From: Leptospira congkakensis
GTDB taxonomy: Bacteria > Spirochaetota > Leptospiria > Leptospirales > Leptospiraceae
Assembly (NCBI RefSeq): GCF_004770265.1
Contig: NZ_RQGQ01000017.1
Location: forward strand, 434,001-498,000
DNA length: 64,000 nucleotides
Direction: 5' to 3'
Every line of letters starts with the position of its first letter. The stretch's first letter is position 1. The notes under the pieces were generated by a model that searched no databases, had not been told where the DNA came from, and was given only the letters and a program-made list of their open reading frames with translations. The position numbers were made by a program, and so were the translations under genes. Below are positions 15,708-26,553 of this stretch, piece after piece.

Positions 15708-17265
15708 TCACTGTCCCTTGCAAATAACCATTAAATTCTCTAATTTTGTTCGTATCTAAGAACTTTTTTGCCTGTGAAGGTTTTACCATAAGAGTTTTTG
15801 GATATGTTGTATTGATCTTTAATAAATTTGTTTCGGCAGGAGCGTTTTTGACTCCCCAAGTAGAAAGAGGATCAAGGACAAATGTAGTTTGGATCAAATA
15901 CTCTTTTCCTTTTGTTACAGCTACATCGTAGGGCAACTGGATCCAAATGGCTTCCCCTTTTGATTCTACAAGAACTGTTTGAAATCTATCTTTTTCTGTT
16001 TGGTCTGTATTGGATTCTGTTCGAAGTATATATTCCAAATCAGTTTTGATTTCTTCTTTTTCCAAAACACGTTTATCGGATATTTTTTCATAAGCTAGAT
16101 AAAGGTTGTATGGAGTGATCACATCCACTGCGGCTCGAACCAAAGAGGCATCAAACTTTTTGACTTGGTTTTGGTTCCAATTGAAAGGCATCTGTAATTC
16201 TTCTATAGAGGAATATACATTGAATTGGTTTAGATAAAGATATTCATATCCTTCCGAGGTTCCAATTTTTTGGTATTCCGTAATTCCTACAACTCGACTG
16301 TTACTTGCCTTACCAATCCTTTGTAATTCTCTAATGGTACTTAGTTCCGAATGGTTTGGTACTAATAAAACCGGTTCGATTTCCATATGACGTAAATCAT
16401 TTAGTGCCATAATGATAGAGCCTGACTTATCTTTTACCGAAGAGGAAAGTAGTAAAAATAATTTTCTAGATTCTTTTTTCCCAGAGGAAATTTTAGACTT
16501 TAATCCTTGTAAGGCGGATAAAATCGATTCGGACTGGTTATTTCCTTGCCAGCCAGTCTCTTCCATTAATTTTTTAATTTCAAAATGTTCTTTTGTAGGA
16601 GGAATGGTAACGATTTTATCCTTTTTCACAAGGGTCACACCCAAAAACAATCCATCTTGATCATACATGGAAGTTAAACTTTTTAAAATGTCTTTTTTGT
16701 AATAGGCATAAGAGGAATTGATATCGATAAAAACATTAATTTCATAGTTAGGAGCAACTTTGTTTTTCTTTTCATAAAAACGTGGAGGCAAAAATCGAAA
16801 ACTTTTTTCGTTATGTTTTTCGTATGCCAAAACAAAATTTGAAATGAGTTTGGATTGAATGGTTTGTCTCGTTTGGTTTTTACAATTAAAAATTACGGAT
16901 TTAACAAGTATGGGATTTCCAAAATCAATCTGATCTTGAACCACGAAATGAGAATCCCATTCGTTACAATAAGAATACAAATCTTGATCTTTTAACTCTG
17001 CCTCTTCGTTCCACTCTGATTCATTTAAAAAACTTTCTACAAGTTTTGGATCTGTGATTTCAGTAAAAAAATTCCGTTTGAGATAATGTCGTGAAAGACG
17101 GGACAATTCAAATCCCGCCTCTCTTCTAGATCCTAAAACTGGTGGAACTTCGCCCGAAATATAAGCTGGTAAAATAGAAATTTCTTTCCCAAAAATAATT
17201 TGCGGGAAGCACGCAATAAAAACGAGGGTTAGTGTGTAGAAAATGCGGAAAGAACAGCGAGACAT
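15688..17265 (-). CDS. Secreted hypothetical protein with a possible von Willebrand A-like region
   Basis: A 525-residue exported protein. Residues 1-26 are a signal peptide (hydrophobic LTLVFIACFPQIIFG, probable cleavage before KEISIL). The N-terminal part (KEISILPAYISGE) resembles proteins that handle folded strands in the envelope. The middle, from about residue 175, has NVFIDINSS, a run of helices, then KLFLLLSSSV and EPVLLVPN; this pattern looks like a vWA domain with a partial MIDAS (DxNSS). The C-terminal 150 residues are predicted beta-rich. No known family is certain. It is the first gene of an operon with the degenerate NtrC-like regulator, overlapping it by 20 bases. Confidence 0.68.
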   Translation of the reverse strand: MSRCSFRIFYTLTLVFIACFPQIIFGKEISILPAYISGEVPPVLGSRREAGFELSRLSRHYLKRNFFTEITDPKLVESFLNESEWNEEAELKDQDLYSYCNEWDSHFVVQDQIDFGNPILVKSVIFNCKNQTRQTIQSKLISNFVLAYEKHNEKSFRFLPPRFYEKKNKVAPNYEINVFIDINSSYAYYKKDILKSLTSMYDQDGLFLGVTLVKKDKIVTIPPTKEHFEIKKLMEETGWQGNNQSESILSALQGLKSKISSGKKESRKLFLLLSSSVKDKSGSIIMALNDLRHMEIEPVLLVPNHSELSTIRELQRIGKASNSRVVGITEYQKIGTSEGYEYLYLNQFNVYSSIEELQMPFNWNQNQVKKFDASLVRAAVDVITPYNLYLAYEKISDKRVLEKEEIKTDLEYILRTESNTDQTEKDRFQTVLVESKGEAIWIQLPYDVAVTKGKEYLIQTTFVLDPLSTWGVKNAPAETNLLKINTTYPKTLMVKPSQAKKFLDTNKIREFNGYLQGTVSVIKKK

Positions 17266-17341
17266 AAAATTAGAATCGGTTCAATCAGAGAAAATGTAAA
17301 TCTTTATCCGGCTGTCATGCTTCGTTTTCTTTGAGAAAAGA

Positions 17342-17347
17342 TTGACA
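17342..17347 (+). promoter_or_regulatory. Possible -35 element of lipL21
   Basis: A perfect TTGACA 48 bases upstream of the lipL21 start, in the 129-base gap after the divergent gene. No convincing -10 sits at 16-18 bases; the nearest (TATAGG, TAGGAT) are too close. A ribosome site AAAGGAG (17378-17384) is ten bases before the ATG. Confidence 0.3.
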
Positions 17348-17394
17348 AGAGGTTTTTATAGGATCAAATTCTTCGGAAAAGGAGTAGATTCTTT

Positions 17395-17976
17395 ATGAAG
17401 AAATCGCTTATCGTATGTGCCTCTCTAATCGCATTTGTTGTATCTTGCGGATCCAATGATGGAGGCAGAAGAGACGCTACGACCGTAGGTAAAAATGGTT
17501 GGATTTTCGAAGGTTGGGCTTGTGCACCTGACGCCGCTGCTGCAAAACGTGGTGAAAGTCCTGCTGAGTATTGCAAAGGGAAAGAGAAAGAATACGATTA
17601 TCTTTACATGAAATTTTCTGCGCGTGCTTCTGACAAAGCTATCAAAGCTAATTCAGTTGCAATGAAACAATCCACTTGCCGTGAAGCAGCTCGTCTTCAA
17701 GTTGCAGGTGATGGTTTGAAAAAAATCTTAGGTGAATACTTAGAACAAGCATCCGGTGTATCTGATGGTCAATCCACAGGTTCCGTTATTGTTTCTGAAT
17801 CAAAAGGAATCATCAAAGGTGTTGGAGTTTATGACTGCTGCTCACTTAACAACGATACAGGAATTTGCGCAAATGTTGGCGAACCTGAGACTTGGGAAGA
17901 ATGTCAGTGTGTTGGATACTTGCGTTATGCGGGTGGACAAAAAGCTCTGGAAGCAAAGGCAACTGCAGCTCAGTAA
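17395..17976 (+). CDS. lipL21: Surface lipoprotein LipL21
   Basis: An abundant outer-membrane lipoprotein of Leptospira; pathogen LipL21 has been described as binding peptidoglycan. The 193-residue precursor has signal MKKSLIVCASLIAFVVSC with lipobox VVSC (acylated Cys18). The mature part has family features: DATTVGKNGWIFEGWACAP, a Cys-rich YDCCSLNNDTGICANVG segment and ECQCVGYLRYAGG near the end. A strong ribosome site (AAAGGAG) and a strong terminator right after it fit high expression as a single gene. This gene is the main evidence that the window is from Leptospira. Confidence 0.95.
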   Translation: MKKSLIVCASLIAFVVSCGSNDGGRRDATTVGKNGWIFEGWACAPDAAAAKRGESPAEYCKGKEKEYDYLYMKFSARASDKAIKANSVAMKQSTCREAARLQVAGDGLKKILGEYLEQASGVSDGQSTGSVIVSESKGIIKGVGVYDCCSLNNDTGICANVGEPETWEECQCVGYLRYAGGQKALEAKATAAQ

Positions 17977-18000
17977 TCTGACTGTTTAGTTTTTTACTTC

Positions 18001-18036
18001 AAAAAAGGCCTCCTTTTATCGGGAGGCTTTTTTTTT
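18001..18036 (+). terminator. Strong rho-independent terminator of lipL21
   Basis: Stem GCCTCC (18008-18013) with GGAGGC (18022-18027), an 8-base loop and a run of nine T; a run of A on the 5' side can extend the stem. It starts 24 bases after the lipL21 stop. The A tract on the other side may also serve the convergent PilZ gene. Confidence 0.9.
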
Positions 18037-18050
18037 GTCCTGATCTTAAA

Positions 18051-18434
18051 TTACTTTTTTAGTTTTGGATCAAAGTAGTGTTTGTGAATGAATTCTTGGA
18101 CAATCTTATGTTCTGCCGCTGCCAAAGGTTGGAAAATTACAGAAGTTGTTTTACCTGCTGTTCTATGCACCGTTCCAATGATCTCTAAAGGATTTTGATG
18201 GAGGGAAAATTGAACCTTTACTTGGTCCCCTTCATAAAAAATTGCCGTTGTTTGGAAAGCAAGGCCACCAGTTCCTAAATCAGAAAGATGTCCAGTCACT
18301 GGTGTGTTTTTAGATTTCACAAGTTCCACTGTGCAAGGTACATCTAACTTTACACGTGCATCTTTACGTTTCTGTTTTACGCCACCATACTTACTATAAC
18401 TATCAGAGAATATTGACTGCTTTGAATCTGCCAT
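18051..18434 (-). CDS. PilZ domain protein
   Basis: A 127-residue single-domain protein of the c-di-GMP-binding PilZ family. The RxxxR-type motif is RKDARVKLDV near residues 22-31, and the second motif is LSDLGTGGLAF near 49-59 (family consensus D/NxSxxG, here with Thr for Ser). Both motifs are close to consensus, so c-di-GMP binding is plausible. Spirochaetes have many stand-alone PilZ proteins that affect motility and virulence. It follows dusB by 11 bases on the same strand and is convergent with lipL21. Confidence 0.88.
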   Translation of the reverse strand: MADSKQSIFSDSYSKYGGVKQKRKDARVKLDVPCTVELVKSKNTPVTGHLSDLGTGGLAFQTTAIFYEGDQVKVQFSLHQNPLEIIGTVHRTAGKTTSVIFQPLAAAEHKIVQEFIHKHYFDPKLKK

Positions 18435-18445
18435 TTTAACTTCCT

Positions 18446-19459
18446 TTACGCGAGACTAACAAACGTTTCACAGTTTATACTCTCGTTTTCTATTTCGCTT
18501 GTTTCCAAAAACTCAGAATCCATTTTTACGGATTCCAATCTATCTATAAATTGATTCACATTTGTGATTGTCAAAAGTTCTCTTTTGATTCCATCAGGGA
18601 ATCCGGTATTCTCTATATATCGTATAAAGTGCTTTCGAAAAAGTATCAAAGCATAATCATCATCGGAAGGATAAAAATCTAACATCAGATTTAAATGTTC
18701 TAAGATGACTTCCTTTATTTGAATCCAATCAATTTCTTCCTTCGGAGTTTCAGAAAAAATCCACGGATTTCCAATGGCCTTACGACCAATTAATACTAAA
18801 TCGACACCGTATTTTTTTTTCTTAAACATTGCTTCAGAAAAACTGGCCACATCCCCGTTTCCGAAAATAGGAACATTTGCTTTGGATTTAATTTCACCAA
18901 TGGCATTCCAATCAGCAAAACCAGTATAAGCCATGGCCTTTGTCCTTCCGTGAACCGAAATGGCAGATACTCCTGAGCCCTCTAATACTTTGACTGTTTC
19001 TAAATAATTTAAGGAATTAGAATCCCAACCAAGGCGAATCTTTGCAGTGACGGGCAGGCCAGTTTTTTTTCGAATCCCTTCAATCATCGCACCAGCCAAA
19101 CGAACATTTCGTAAAAGCCCTGCCCCTGATCCGTGGTGTGAAACTTTTGCCACAGAACATCCCATATTCAAATCAATCACATCTGGTTTTTTAGAAGCTG
19201 CAATTTCCGAAGCATTGACTACTGTTTCTAAATCTGATCCAAAGATTTGAAAAAAAATCGGTCGTTCTGTTTCTAAATAACGAAACATATCCAACGACTT
19301 TGTATTTCCCATTAGCAGTTGTTCTGTGGAGACAAATTCCGTGTAAGCAAAAGCCGAACCAAATCTTCTTGTGATTTGCCTGTAAGGACTATCAGAAATA
19401 CCAGCCATCGGAGAAAGAACAACATCACCTTTGATTGTTACTCCCCCGATGGTAATCAT
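18446..19459 (-). CDS. dusB: tRNA-dihydrouridine synthase
   Basis: An FMN enzyme that reduces uridines in the tRNA D-loop; 337 residues, normal for DusB. The TIM barrel begins VVLSPMAGISDSPYRQ, and the catalytic Cys101 is in DLNMGCSVAKV (the usual GCP is GCS here). TAKIRLGWD, ISVHGRTK and VPIFGNGDV follow in the family order, then a C-terminal helical domain. It ends with a long acidic/Asn-rich tail. It lies nine bases after gyrA on the same strand, so it may be the last or next-to-last gene of the dnaN-gyrA run. Confidence 0.9.
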   Translation of the reverse strand: MITIGGVTIKGDVVLSPMAGISDSPYRQITRRFGSAFAYTEFVSTEQLLMGNTKSLDMFRYLETERPIFFQIFGSDLETVVNASEIAASKKPDVIDLNMGCSVAKVSHHGSGAGLLRNVRLAGAMIEGIRKKTGLPVTAKIRLGWDSNSLNYLETVKVLEGSGVSAISVHGRTKAMAYTGFADWNAIGEIKSKANVPIFGNGDVASFSEAMFKKKKYGVDLVLIGRKAIGNPWIFSETPKEEIDWIQIKEVILEHLNLMLDFYPSDDDYALILFRKHFIRYIENTGFPDGIKRELLTITNVNQFIDRLESVKMDSEFLETSEIENESINCETFVSLA

Positions 19460-19468
19460 AATTCCTCT

Positions 19469-21994
19469 TTATTCCGACTCGGATTCTGAATCTCTAACGA
19501 CGGCAAAGTCTTTTACAAAGTCATCATCTTTGGTATTCACAACTTTGACACCCATAGCAGAACGACCCACCATTGAGATTGTTTTGACTTCTACACGAAT
19601 CGCCATTCCAGATTGTGTGATGACGAGTAGTTCATCTTCTTCTTTTACAGAAGCAATTCCAACAGCCCGTCCATTTTTTTCACCAATCTTTAAGTAGGTC
19701 ATCCCTTTGCCACCACGACCTTTAGTAGAGAACTCTTCAAAATCAGTTCTCTTTCCAAATCCGTTTTCGGATACGCAGAATAAATTAGTTCCCGGTTCTA
19801 CTTTTGTAATCCCTGCAATGGCATCATCGTCTTCTAACTTCATGGCTGTCACACCGGAAGCTGTTCTACCTTGCGAACGAAGTTCATTCAAATTCATTCG
19901 AATTGCGAGACCATTTTTACTTCCGATAAACACATCAAAGTTGTTTGGATTGGCAATCACATCAATTAGTTCATCACCGTCACGAAGGCCAATGGCAATG
20001 ATTCCCGATTTTTTGGTATTTGTGAATTCATCTAATTGGATTTTTTTCACAAATCCTTCTCTTGTCACCATAAGAAGATACGACTCGTCGAAGTTTCGGA
20101 ATGTAAATAATGAAGTAATGATTTCATCATCATTTAAGTTGATCACTGCTTTCAGTGATTTACCACGTGCTTCTTTTGTAGCAATCGGTAACTCATAAAC
20201 TTTCATAAGGAAGGCTCTTCCTTTATTCGAGAAAAGCATCAAGTTATCGTGAGTCATAGCACTACTTAGTTTTTTAACAAAGTCTTCCCTTTTCGTAGAG
20301 ATCCCTTGAACACCCTTTCCACCTCGTTTTTGGCGTCGGAATGTATCCATAGGAAGACGTTTGATAAACATATCTTCTGAAAGTTGGACAACCACTTCTT
20401 CATCAGCAATCAAATCTTCTGCGTTGAATGTTGAGGATTCCAAAGACTCTAAACTAATTTCTGTAGCACGAGTGTTTCCAAAAGATTGAGCAACTTTCCC
20501 AAGTTCTTCACAAATGATCGATTTCACTCGTTCTGGTTTTGCAAGAATGTCTTCTAAGTCAGCAATGAGAAGTCGCACTTGTTCTAGTTCTTCGATAATC
20601 TTTTGAACTTCTAAGGAAGTTAAACGTTGTAAACGCATTTCCAAAATGGCATCCGCTTGGATTTCAGAAAGAGAAAAGGTAGCCATGAGGGAACCTTGGG
20701 CTTCTTTTACATCTTTCGAAGCACGAATGATACGAATCACTTCATCGATGTTATCAAGTGCAATGCGAAGCCCTTCTAAAATATGGGCTCTTTTGAGTGC
20801 TTTGTCTAAATCAAATTCAGTTCGTTTGATAACGACTTCATTTCTATGATCCGCATATGATTTAAGAATTTCTTTGAGAGAAAAGATTTTTGGACGATTG
20901 TTTAGAATCGCAAGCATCGTAATTCCATAACTCACTTGTAATTGAGTGAGTTTGAAAAGTTGGTTTAGAATTACTTGTGCGTTCGCATCCTTTTTGATAT
21001 GGATCTCAACACGAATTCCTTTCCGATCGGAAAGGTCTAGAATTTCAGAGATCCCTTCAATGATCTTTTCATTTACCAAATCCCCGATTTTTTCGAGTAA
21101 GTTCTTTTTGTTTACTTGGTAAGGAATTTCATTCACAACAATGATCTCGCGACCTTTGTTATTTTCAATGATATCCACTTTCGAACGAATGCGAATCGAA
21201 CCTTTTCCTGTTGCGTATGCTTGGTAGAGACCTTCTCCACCAATAATGGTTCCACCTGTAGGAAAATCCGGACCTGGTATAATCTTCATCAGTTCTGGAA
21301 GTGTGATGTCAGGATTTTGAATGAGGGCAATGACCGCATTCACCGATTCTTTTAGGTTATGCGGAGGGATGTTTGTTGCCATACCCACGGCAATTCCCGT
21401 AGAACCATTCACCAAAATATTTGGAAAATTAGCTGGTAATACGTCAGGTTGTTGTCTCGTATCATCAAAGTTTGGCGAAAAACTTACGGTGTTCTTTTCG
21501 ATATCTCTAAGAAGTTCTTCTGCAAGTTTTGTGAGTTTTGCTTCCGTATAACGATAGGCCGCCGCGTTGTCTCCGTCGACAGATCCAAAGTTACCTTGAC
21601 CATCAATCAGAGTTTCCCGCATGGAAAAAGTTTGGGCCATCCGAACCATGGTTTCATAAACAGGAGCGTCACCATGCGGGTGATAGTTACCAATCACTTC
21701 TCCAACAATTTTTGCCGATTTCACATAAGGACGATCCGATCTCCATGCTCTTTCATTCATCGCATGAAGAACACGTCTATGAACTGGTTTTAATCCATCT
21801 CTAACATCAGGTAATGCTCGACCTACAATTACACTCATCGCATAATCAAGGTAAGCTTCTTTCATCTGATCTTCGATTTCCACCGGAATGACTCTTACAC
21901 CTGCTTTGAGAGCACCGGCTACGTCTGGTCTACCGGAAAGATTCAGTGCTAAGGTTTTGTTTGATTCGTTTTCTTGGCCGTTTTGTTCGGTCAT
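19469..21994 (-). CDS. gyrA: DNA gyrase subunit A
   Basis: Introduces negative supercoils together with GyrB. At 841 residues it has the breakage-reunion domain (about 35-510, catalytic Tyr149 in AAYRYTEAK) and the C-terminal beta-pinwheel with the QRRGGKG-type GyrA box, here RRQKRGGKGVQG near 565-576. The quinolone-resistance region reads HGDAPVYET: Ala110 and Glu114 stand where E. coli has Ser83 and Asp87. The C-terminal tail is acidic (DSESESE). It lies 19 bases after gyrB on the same strand. Confidence 0.97.
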   Translation of the reverse strand: MTEQNGQENESNKTLALNLSGRPDVAGALKAGVRVIPVEIEDQMKEAYLDYAMSVIVGRALPDVRDGLKPVHRRVLHAMNERAWRSDRPYVKSAKIVGEVIGNYHPHGDAPVYETMVRMAQTFSMRETLIDGQGNFGSVDGDNAAAYRYTEAKLTKLAEELLRDIEKNTVSFSPNFDDTRQQPDVLPANFPNILVNGSTGIAVGMATNIPPHNLKESVNAVIALIQNPDITLPELMKIIPGPDFPTGGTIIGGEGLYQAYATGKGSIRIRSKVDIIENNKGREIIVVNEIPYQVNKKNLLEKIGDLVNEKIIEGISEILDLSDRKGIRVEIHIKKDANAQVILNQLFKLTQLQVSYGITMLAILNNRPKIFSLKEILKSYADHRNEVVIKRTEFDLDKALKRAHILEGLRIALDNIDEVIRIIRASKDVKEAQGSLMATFSLSEIQADAILEMRLQRLTSLEVQKIIEELEQVRLLIADLEDILAKPERVKSIICEELGKVAQSFGNTRATEISLESLESSTFNAEDLIADEEVVVQLSEDMFIKRLPMDTFRRQKRGGKGVQGISTKREDFVKKLSSAMTHDNLMLFSNKGRAFLMKVYELPIATKEARGKSLKAVINLNDDEIITSLFTFRNFDESYLLMVTREGFVKKIQLDEFTNTKKSGIIAIGLRDGDELIDVIANPNNFDVFIGSKNGLAIRMNLNELRSQGRTASGVTAMKLEDDDAIAGITKVEPGTNLFCVSENGFGKRTDFEEFSTKGRGGKGMTYLKIGEKNGRAVGIASVKEEDELLVITQSGMAIRVEVKTISMVGRSAMGVKVVNTKDDDFVKDFAVVRDSESESE

Positions 21995-22013
21995 TTTTCT
22001 ATCCTAATTCCGA

Positions 22014-23963
<1,950 letters not shown>

Positions 23964-24011
23964 CTAGAAAGACCCTCGAAGGGCAAGTGAAATCGGGGAG
24001 ATTTAAGTGAC

Positions 24012-24335
24012 TTAAGACCTGGGATTTTGGAATTCGTTTCCCGTTTTAAAGTGAATTTTTTCCAATAAAACTGGGTTCGTAATTGAGTTCACTTTCGCTA
24101 AAAGTTCTGTCTTTTGAAACTCCAATTCCTGGGAGATCATTGAGTGACGACAAACAACTGTGAGTTTTTTCCCTTCAATGGATTTTGGATAACTCTGTTT
24201 TCCAAAATAATCACCAACAATCTCATTCCAACGAAGACGTAAGGTTTTCAGAATTTGATCCCGAAAGACAGCTTCCCTGTCCATACCCATTTTTTCCAAA
24301 CTTTGGAAAAGTTCTGAGAGTTCGACTTTTTTCAT
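24012..24335 (-). CDS. DUF721 protein, DciA-like helicase loader
   Basis: A 107-residue protein with the DUF721 core: LRLRWNEIVGDYFGKQSYPKSIEGKKLTVVCRHSMISQELEFQK. DUF721 proteins include DciA, the ancestral loader of the replicative helicase in bacteria without DnaC/DnaI. The position between recF and gyrB, next to dnaA/dnaN, is where DUF721 genes are found in many phyla. Its start overlaps the recF stop by four bases, so the two are coupled. Helicase loading is inferred from the family and neighbourhood, not shown here. Confidence 0.85.
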   Translation of the reverse strand: MKKVELSELFQSLEKMGMDREAVFRDQILKTLRLRWNEIVGDYFGKQSYPKSIEGKKLTVVCRHSMISQELEFQKTELLAKVNSITNPVLLEKIHFKTGNEFQNPRS

Positions 24336-25435
24336 ATCTCTGAAAACACCTTCACTTTTCCGCCTTCCACTTGGTAGATTTCTTTATCAAGTGTTAGGTT
24401 TCCTATATAATCATGAATTCCTTCTAAATCAGTGGTGGTAAAAAATGCCTGCCCACATTCTGAAATGAGATTTACAAAGTATTCTCTTCGTTTCACATCT
24501 AGTTCCCGAATGATATCATCAATCAGTAGAACGGGAGCTTCTCCCGTAGTATCACGGATCATTTGGAAACAGGCAGTTTTCAGAGCAATAACAGCACTTC
24601 GTTTTTGCCCTTGGGATCCAAACCCACTCAAATCTTTATCATCAAATCCAATCGGAAGTGTGTCGCGATGATTCCCGCAACTCGTGTAACCAATGGCTCT
24701 GTCTTTACGTAGATTATCGGTTAGTTTTTGTCTATGCTCTTCTTTGGATGCGATATTAGGTTTGTAAGTTAAAAAGAAGGGATCTTTTCCAGAACTTAAC
24801 TGTTGTAAATTTTTATGAAAGTATCCGGCTAAACTTTCAATAGTTTTGGTTCTGATTTCACGAATTTCTGCATCATGTTCAATGATGGGTTCATCCCAGA
24901 TTCCAATTTCACGATCGGAAGAATTATCTTTTTTTAAAGTAGCATTTCGTTGTTTTAACAAACGATCATATTCAATGAGTTGTTTTAAATAATAACGATT
25001 GGTGGATGAAATAAATGCATCTAAGAACCTTCTTCTTTCCACATTCCCATCTTCAATGATAAGGATATCAGGTGGGCTCATCACAATCGAACGAAAGTAT
25101 CCTACATAGTCAGAGATCTTTTTAAATTCTTCCCCGTTGACTTTTAGTTTCTTTCGTTTGGAATAGGAATGTTCAATCCCATATTCAAATAAATACTCAT
25201 TTTCTTCGGATTCAAATTCAGCCCGGATGAATGTATCTTTTGTATCCCAACGAAGGAGTTGGTTTTGGTCCGATTCACGAAAACTTTTTAAATAGGATAA
25301 TAGGGAAATGGATTCGAGAAGGTTTGTCTTACCTTCTCCATTGTTTCCAATAAAAAAGATAAGACGTGATTTGAATGTTAACTGAGTTTCTTCGTGATTC
25401 CGAAAATTCTTTATGTAAATTTTCTTTAGAAACAT
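24332..25435 (-). CDS. recF: DNA replication and repair protein RecF
   Basis: SMC-like ATPase that helps load RecA at gaps. At 367 residues it is normal. Walker A is FIGNNGEGKTNLLESIS near 29-45, the signature region is LSGFGSQGQKRSAVIALKTA near 270-290, and Walker B is APVLLIDDIIRELD near 305-318. It begins on the last base of the dnaN stop and overlaps the DUF721 gene by four bases, so dnaN-recF-DUF721 are translated as one coupled unit. Confidence 0.96.
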   Translation of the reverse strand: MFLKKIYIKNFRNHEETQLTFKSRLIFFIGNNGEGKTNLLESISLLSYLKSFRESDQNQLLRWDTKDTFIRAEFESEENEYLFEYGIEHSYSKRKKLKVNGEEFKKISDYVGYFRSIVMSPPDILIIEDGNVERRRFLDAFISSTNRYYLKQLIEYDRLLKQRNATLKKDNSSDREIGIWDEPIIEHDAEIREIRTKTIESLAGYFHKNLQQLSSGKDPFFLTYKPNIASKEEHRQKLTDNLRKDRAIGYTSCGNHRDTLPIGFDDKDLSGFGSQGQKRSAVIALKTACFQMIRDTTGEAPVLLIDDIIRELDVKRREYFVNLISECGQAFFTTTDLEGIHDYIGNLTLDKEIYQVEGGKVKVFSEI

Positions 25436-26553
25436 TAAAGTTTCATTGGCATAATGACAGAAACAAAGTCGCTATCAGAAGGATCCTTAAAAAGAACCGG
25501 AGCACTAGAAGTTGTGAATTCTAAAATCACTTCAGGATCATCCACAGCTTTGACTACATCACTCAAATAGTCTCCTTTGAACGCAATGGTGATTGCTTCT
25601 CCATTGTATTCAATTGGCATGTTATGATCAAACATCATAGTTCCTGGATTGGAAGAACTGATATTTACATTTCCTTTTGTAAAAGCCAAACGAATTTGTT
25701 TCGAAGGTTCTTCCGCAGAAATCAAAGCTTGTTTTAAAAAAGTCAAAAAGTCAGCTTTTACAACTCGAACAGATTCTGAAGTTTGTTTTGGAATGACTTG
25801 TTCATAATCTGGAAAGTTTCCATCAATGAGTTTGAAAAGAAGTTCTACGTTTCCAGATGAAACATAAATTTGTTCTTCTACAAATCCAATCTTTGCAGTT
25901 TCTTTTCCTTCCATCATCTTTAGCATTTCACGAACTGCTTTGTGAGGAATGATCACTCCATTTTTGAACGGGAATTGTTTTGGAAACTTACGAACGATTT
26001 TAGAAAGACGACGTCCATCCGTTCCTACAACAATTAGATCTGTGTTGTCTGGTTTTAAAAATAAACCATTGAATACAAAACGAGTTTCTTCAATCGCCAT
26101 TGCATAAGAAGTTTTACGAAACATCTCACGAATGGTTTGGCAAGGAAATTCAACAACGCTTGTCTCATCCACTTTTGGAATTGTTTTGATATCTTCAGAA
26201 TCAATTCCATTGACTTTAAACTTAGTGTCCATCTTACCACTGGCATCAGTGATAGTTGTTTCCGAGTTTTCTGATTGGTCAGTGGTTGTAAGTAAACTCG
26301 TATCAAAGTTTAGATTTTTAAAAATACTCGATAGTTGTTTCGCTGGTAAAGATGCTGTTCCTTTTTCTCCAATGGTGGATGGAACAGATGTTTTGATCGC
26401 GATCTCTAAATCGGTAGCAGAAAGATAAACTTCATTCTCACCTGTTTGGATTTTGAGATTGGAGAGAGCAGATTTAATTTCTCGAACTGAGATGACTCCA
26501 TCCACTGAGTTGATTGCTTTTAGGAATTCTGTAGTATTGACAGTGAATTTCAT
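25435..26553 (-). CDS. dnaN: DNA polymerase III beta sliding clamp
   Basis: Ring-shaped processivity factor, 372 residues with three repeated clamp domains. N-terminal MKFTVNTTEFLKAINSVDGV and C-terminal PVLFKDPSDSDFVSVIMPMKL are typical, the latter ending in the MPMxL that forms part of the protein-binding pocket. The start ATG 26553 has an AGGA ribosome site at 26557-26560. It is the first gene after the dnaA-dnaN gap, which holds the candidate oriC, and is coupled to recF. Confidence 0.97.
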   Translation of the reverse strand: MKFTVNTTEFLKAINSVDGVISVREIKSALSNLKIQTGENEVYLSATDLEIAIKTSVPSTIGEKGTASLPAKQLSSIFKNLNFDTSLLTTTDQSENSETTITDASGKMDTKFKVNGIDSEDIKTIPKVDETSVVEFPCQTIREMFRKTSYAMAIEETRFVFNGLFLKPDNTDLIVVGTDGRRLSKIVRKFPKQFPFKNGVIIPHKAVREMLKMMEGKETAKIGFVEEQIYVSSGNVELLFKLIDGNFPDYEQVIPKQTSESVRVVKADFLTFLKQALISAEEPSKQIRLAFTKGNVNISSSNPGTMMFDHNMPIEYNGEAITIAFKGDYLSDVVKAVDDPEVILEFTTSSAPVLFKDPSDSDFVSVIMPMKL

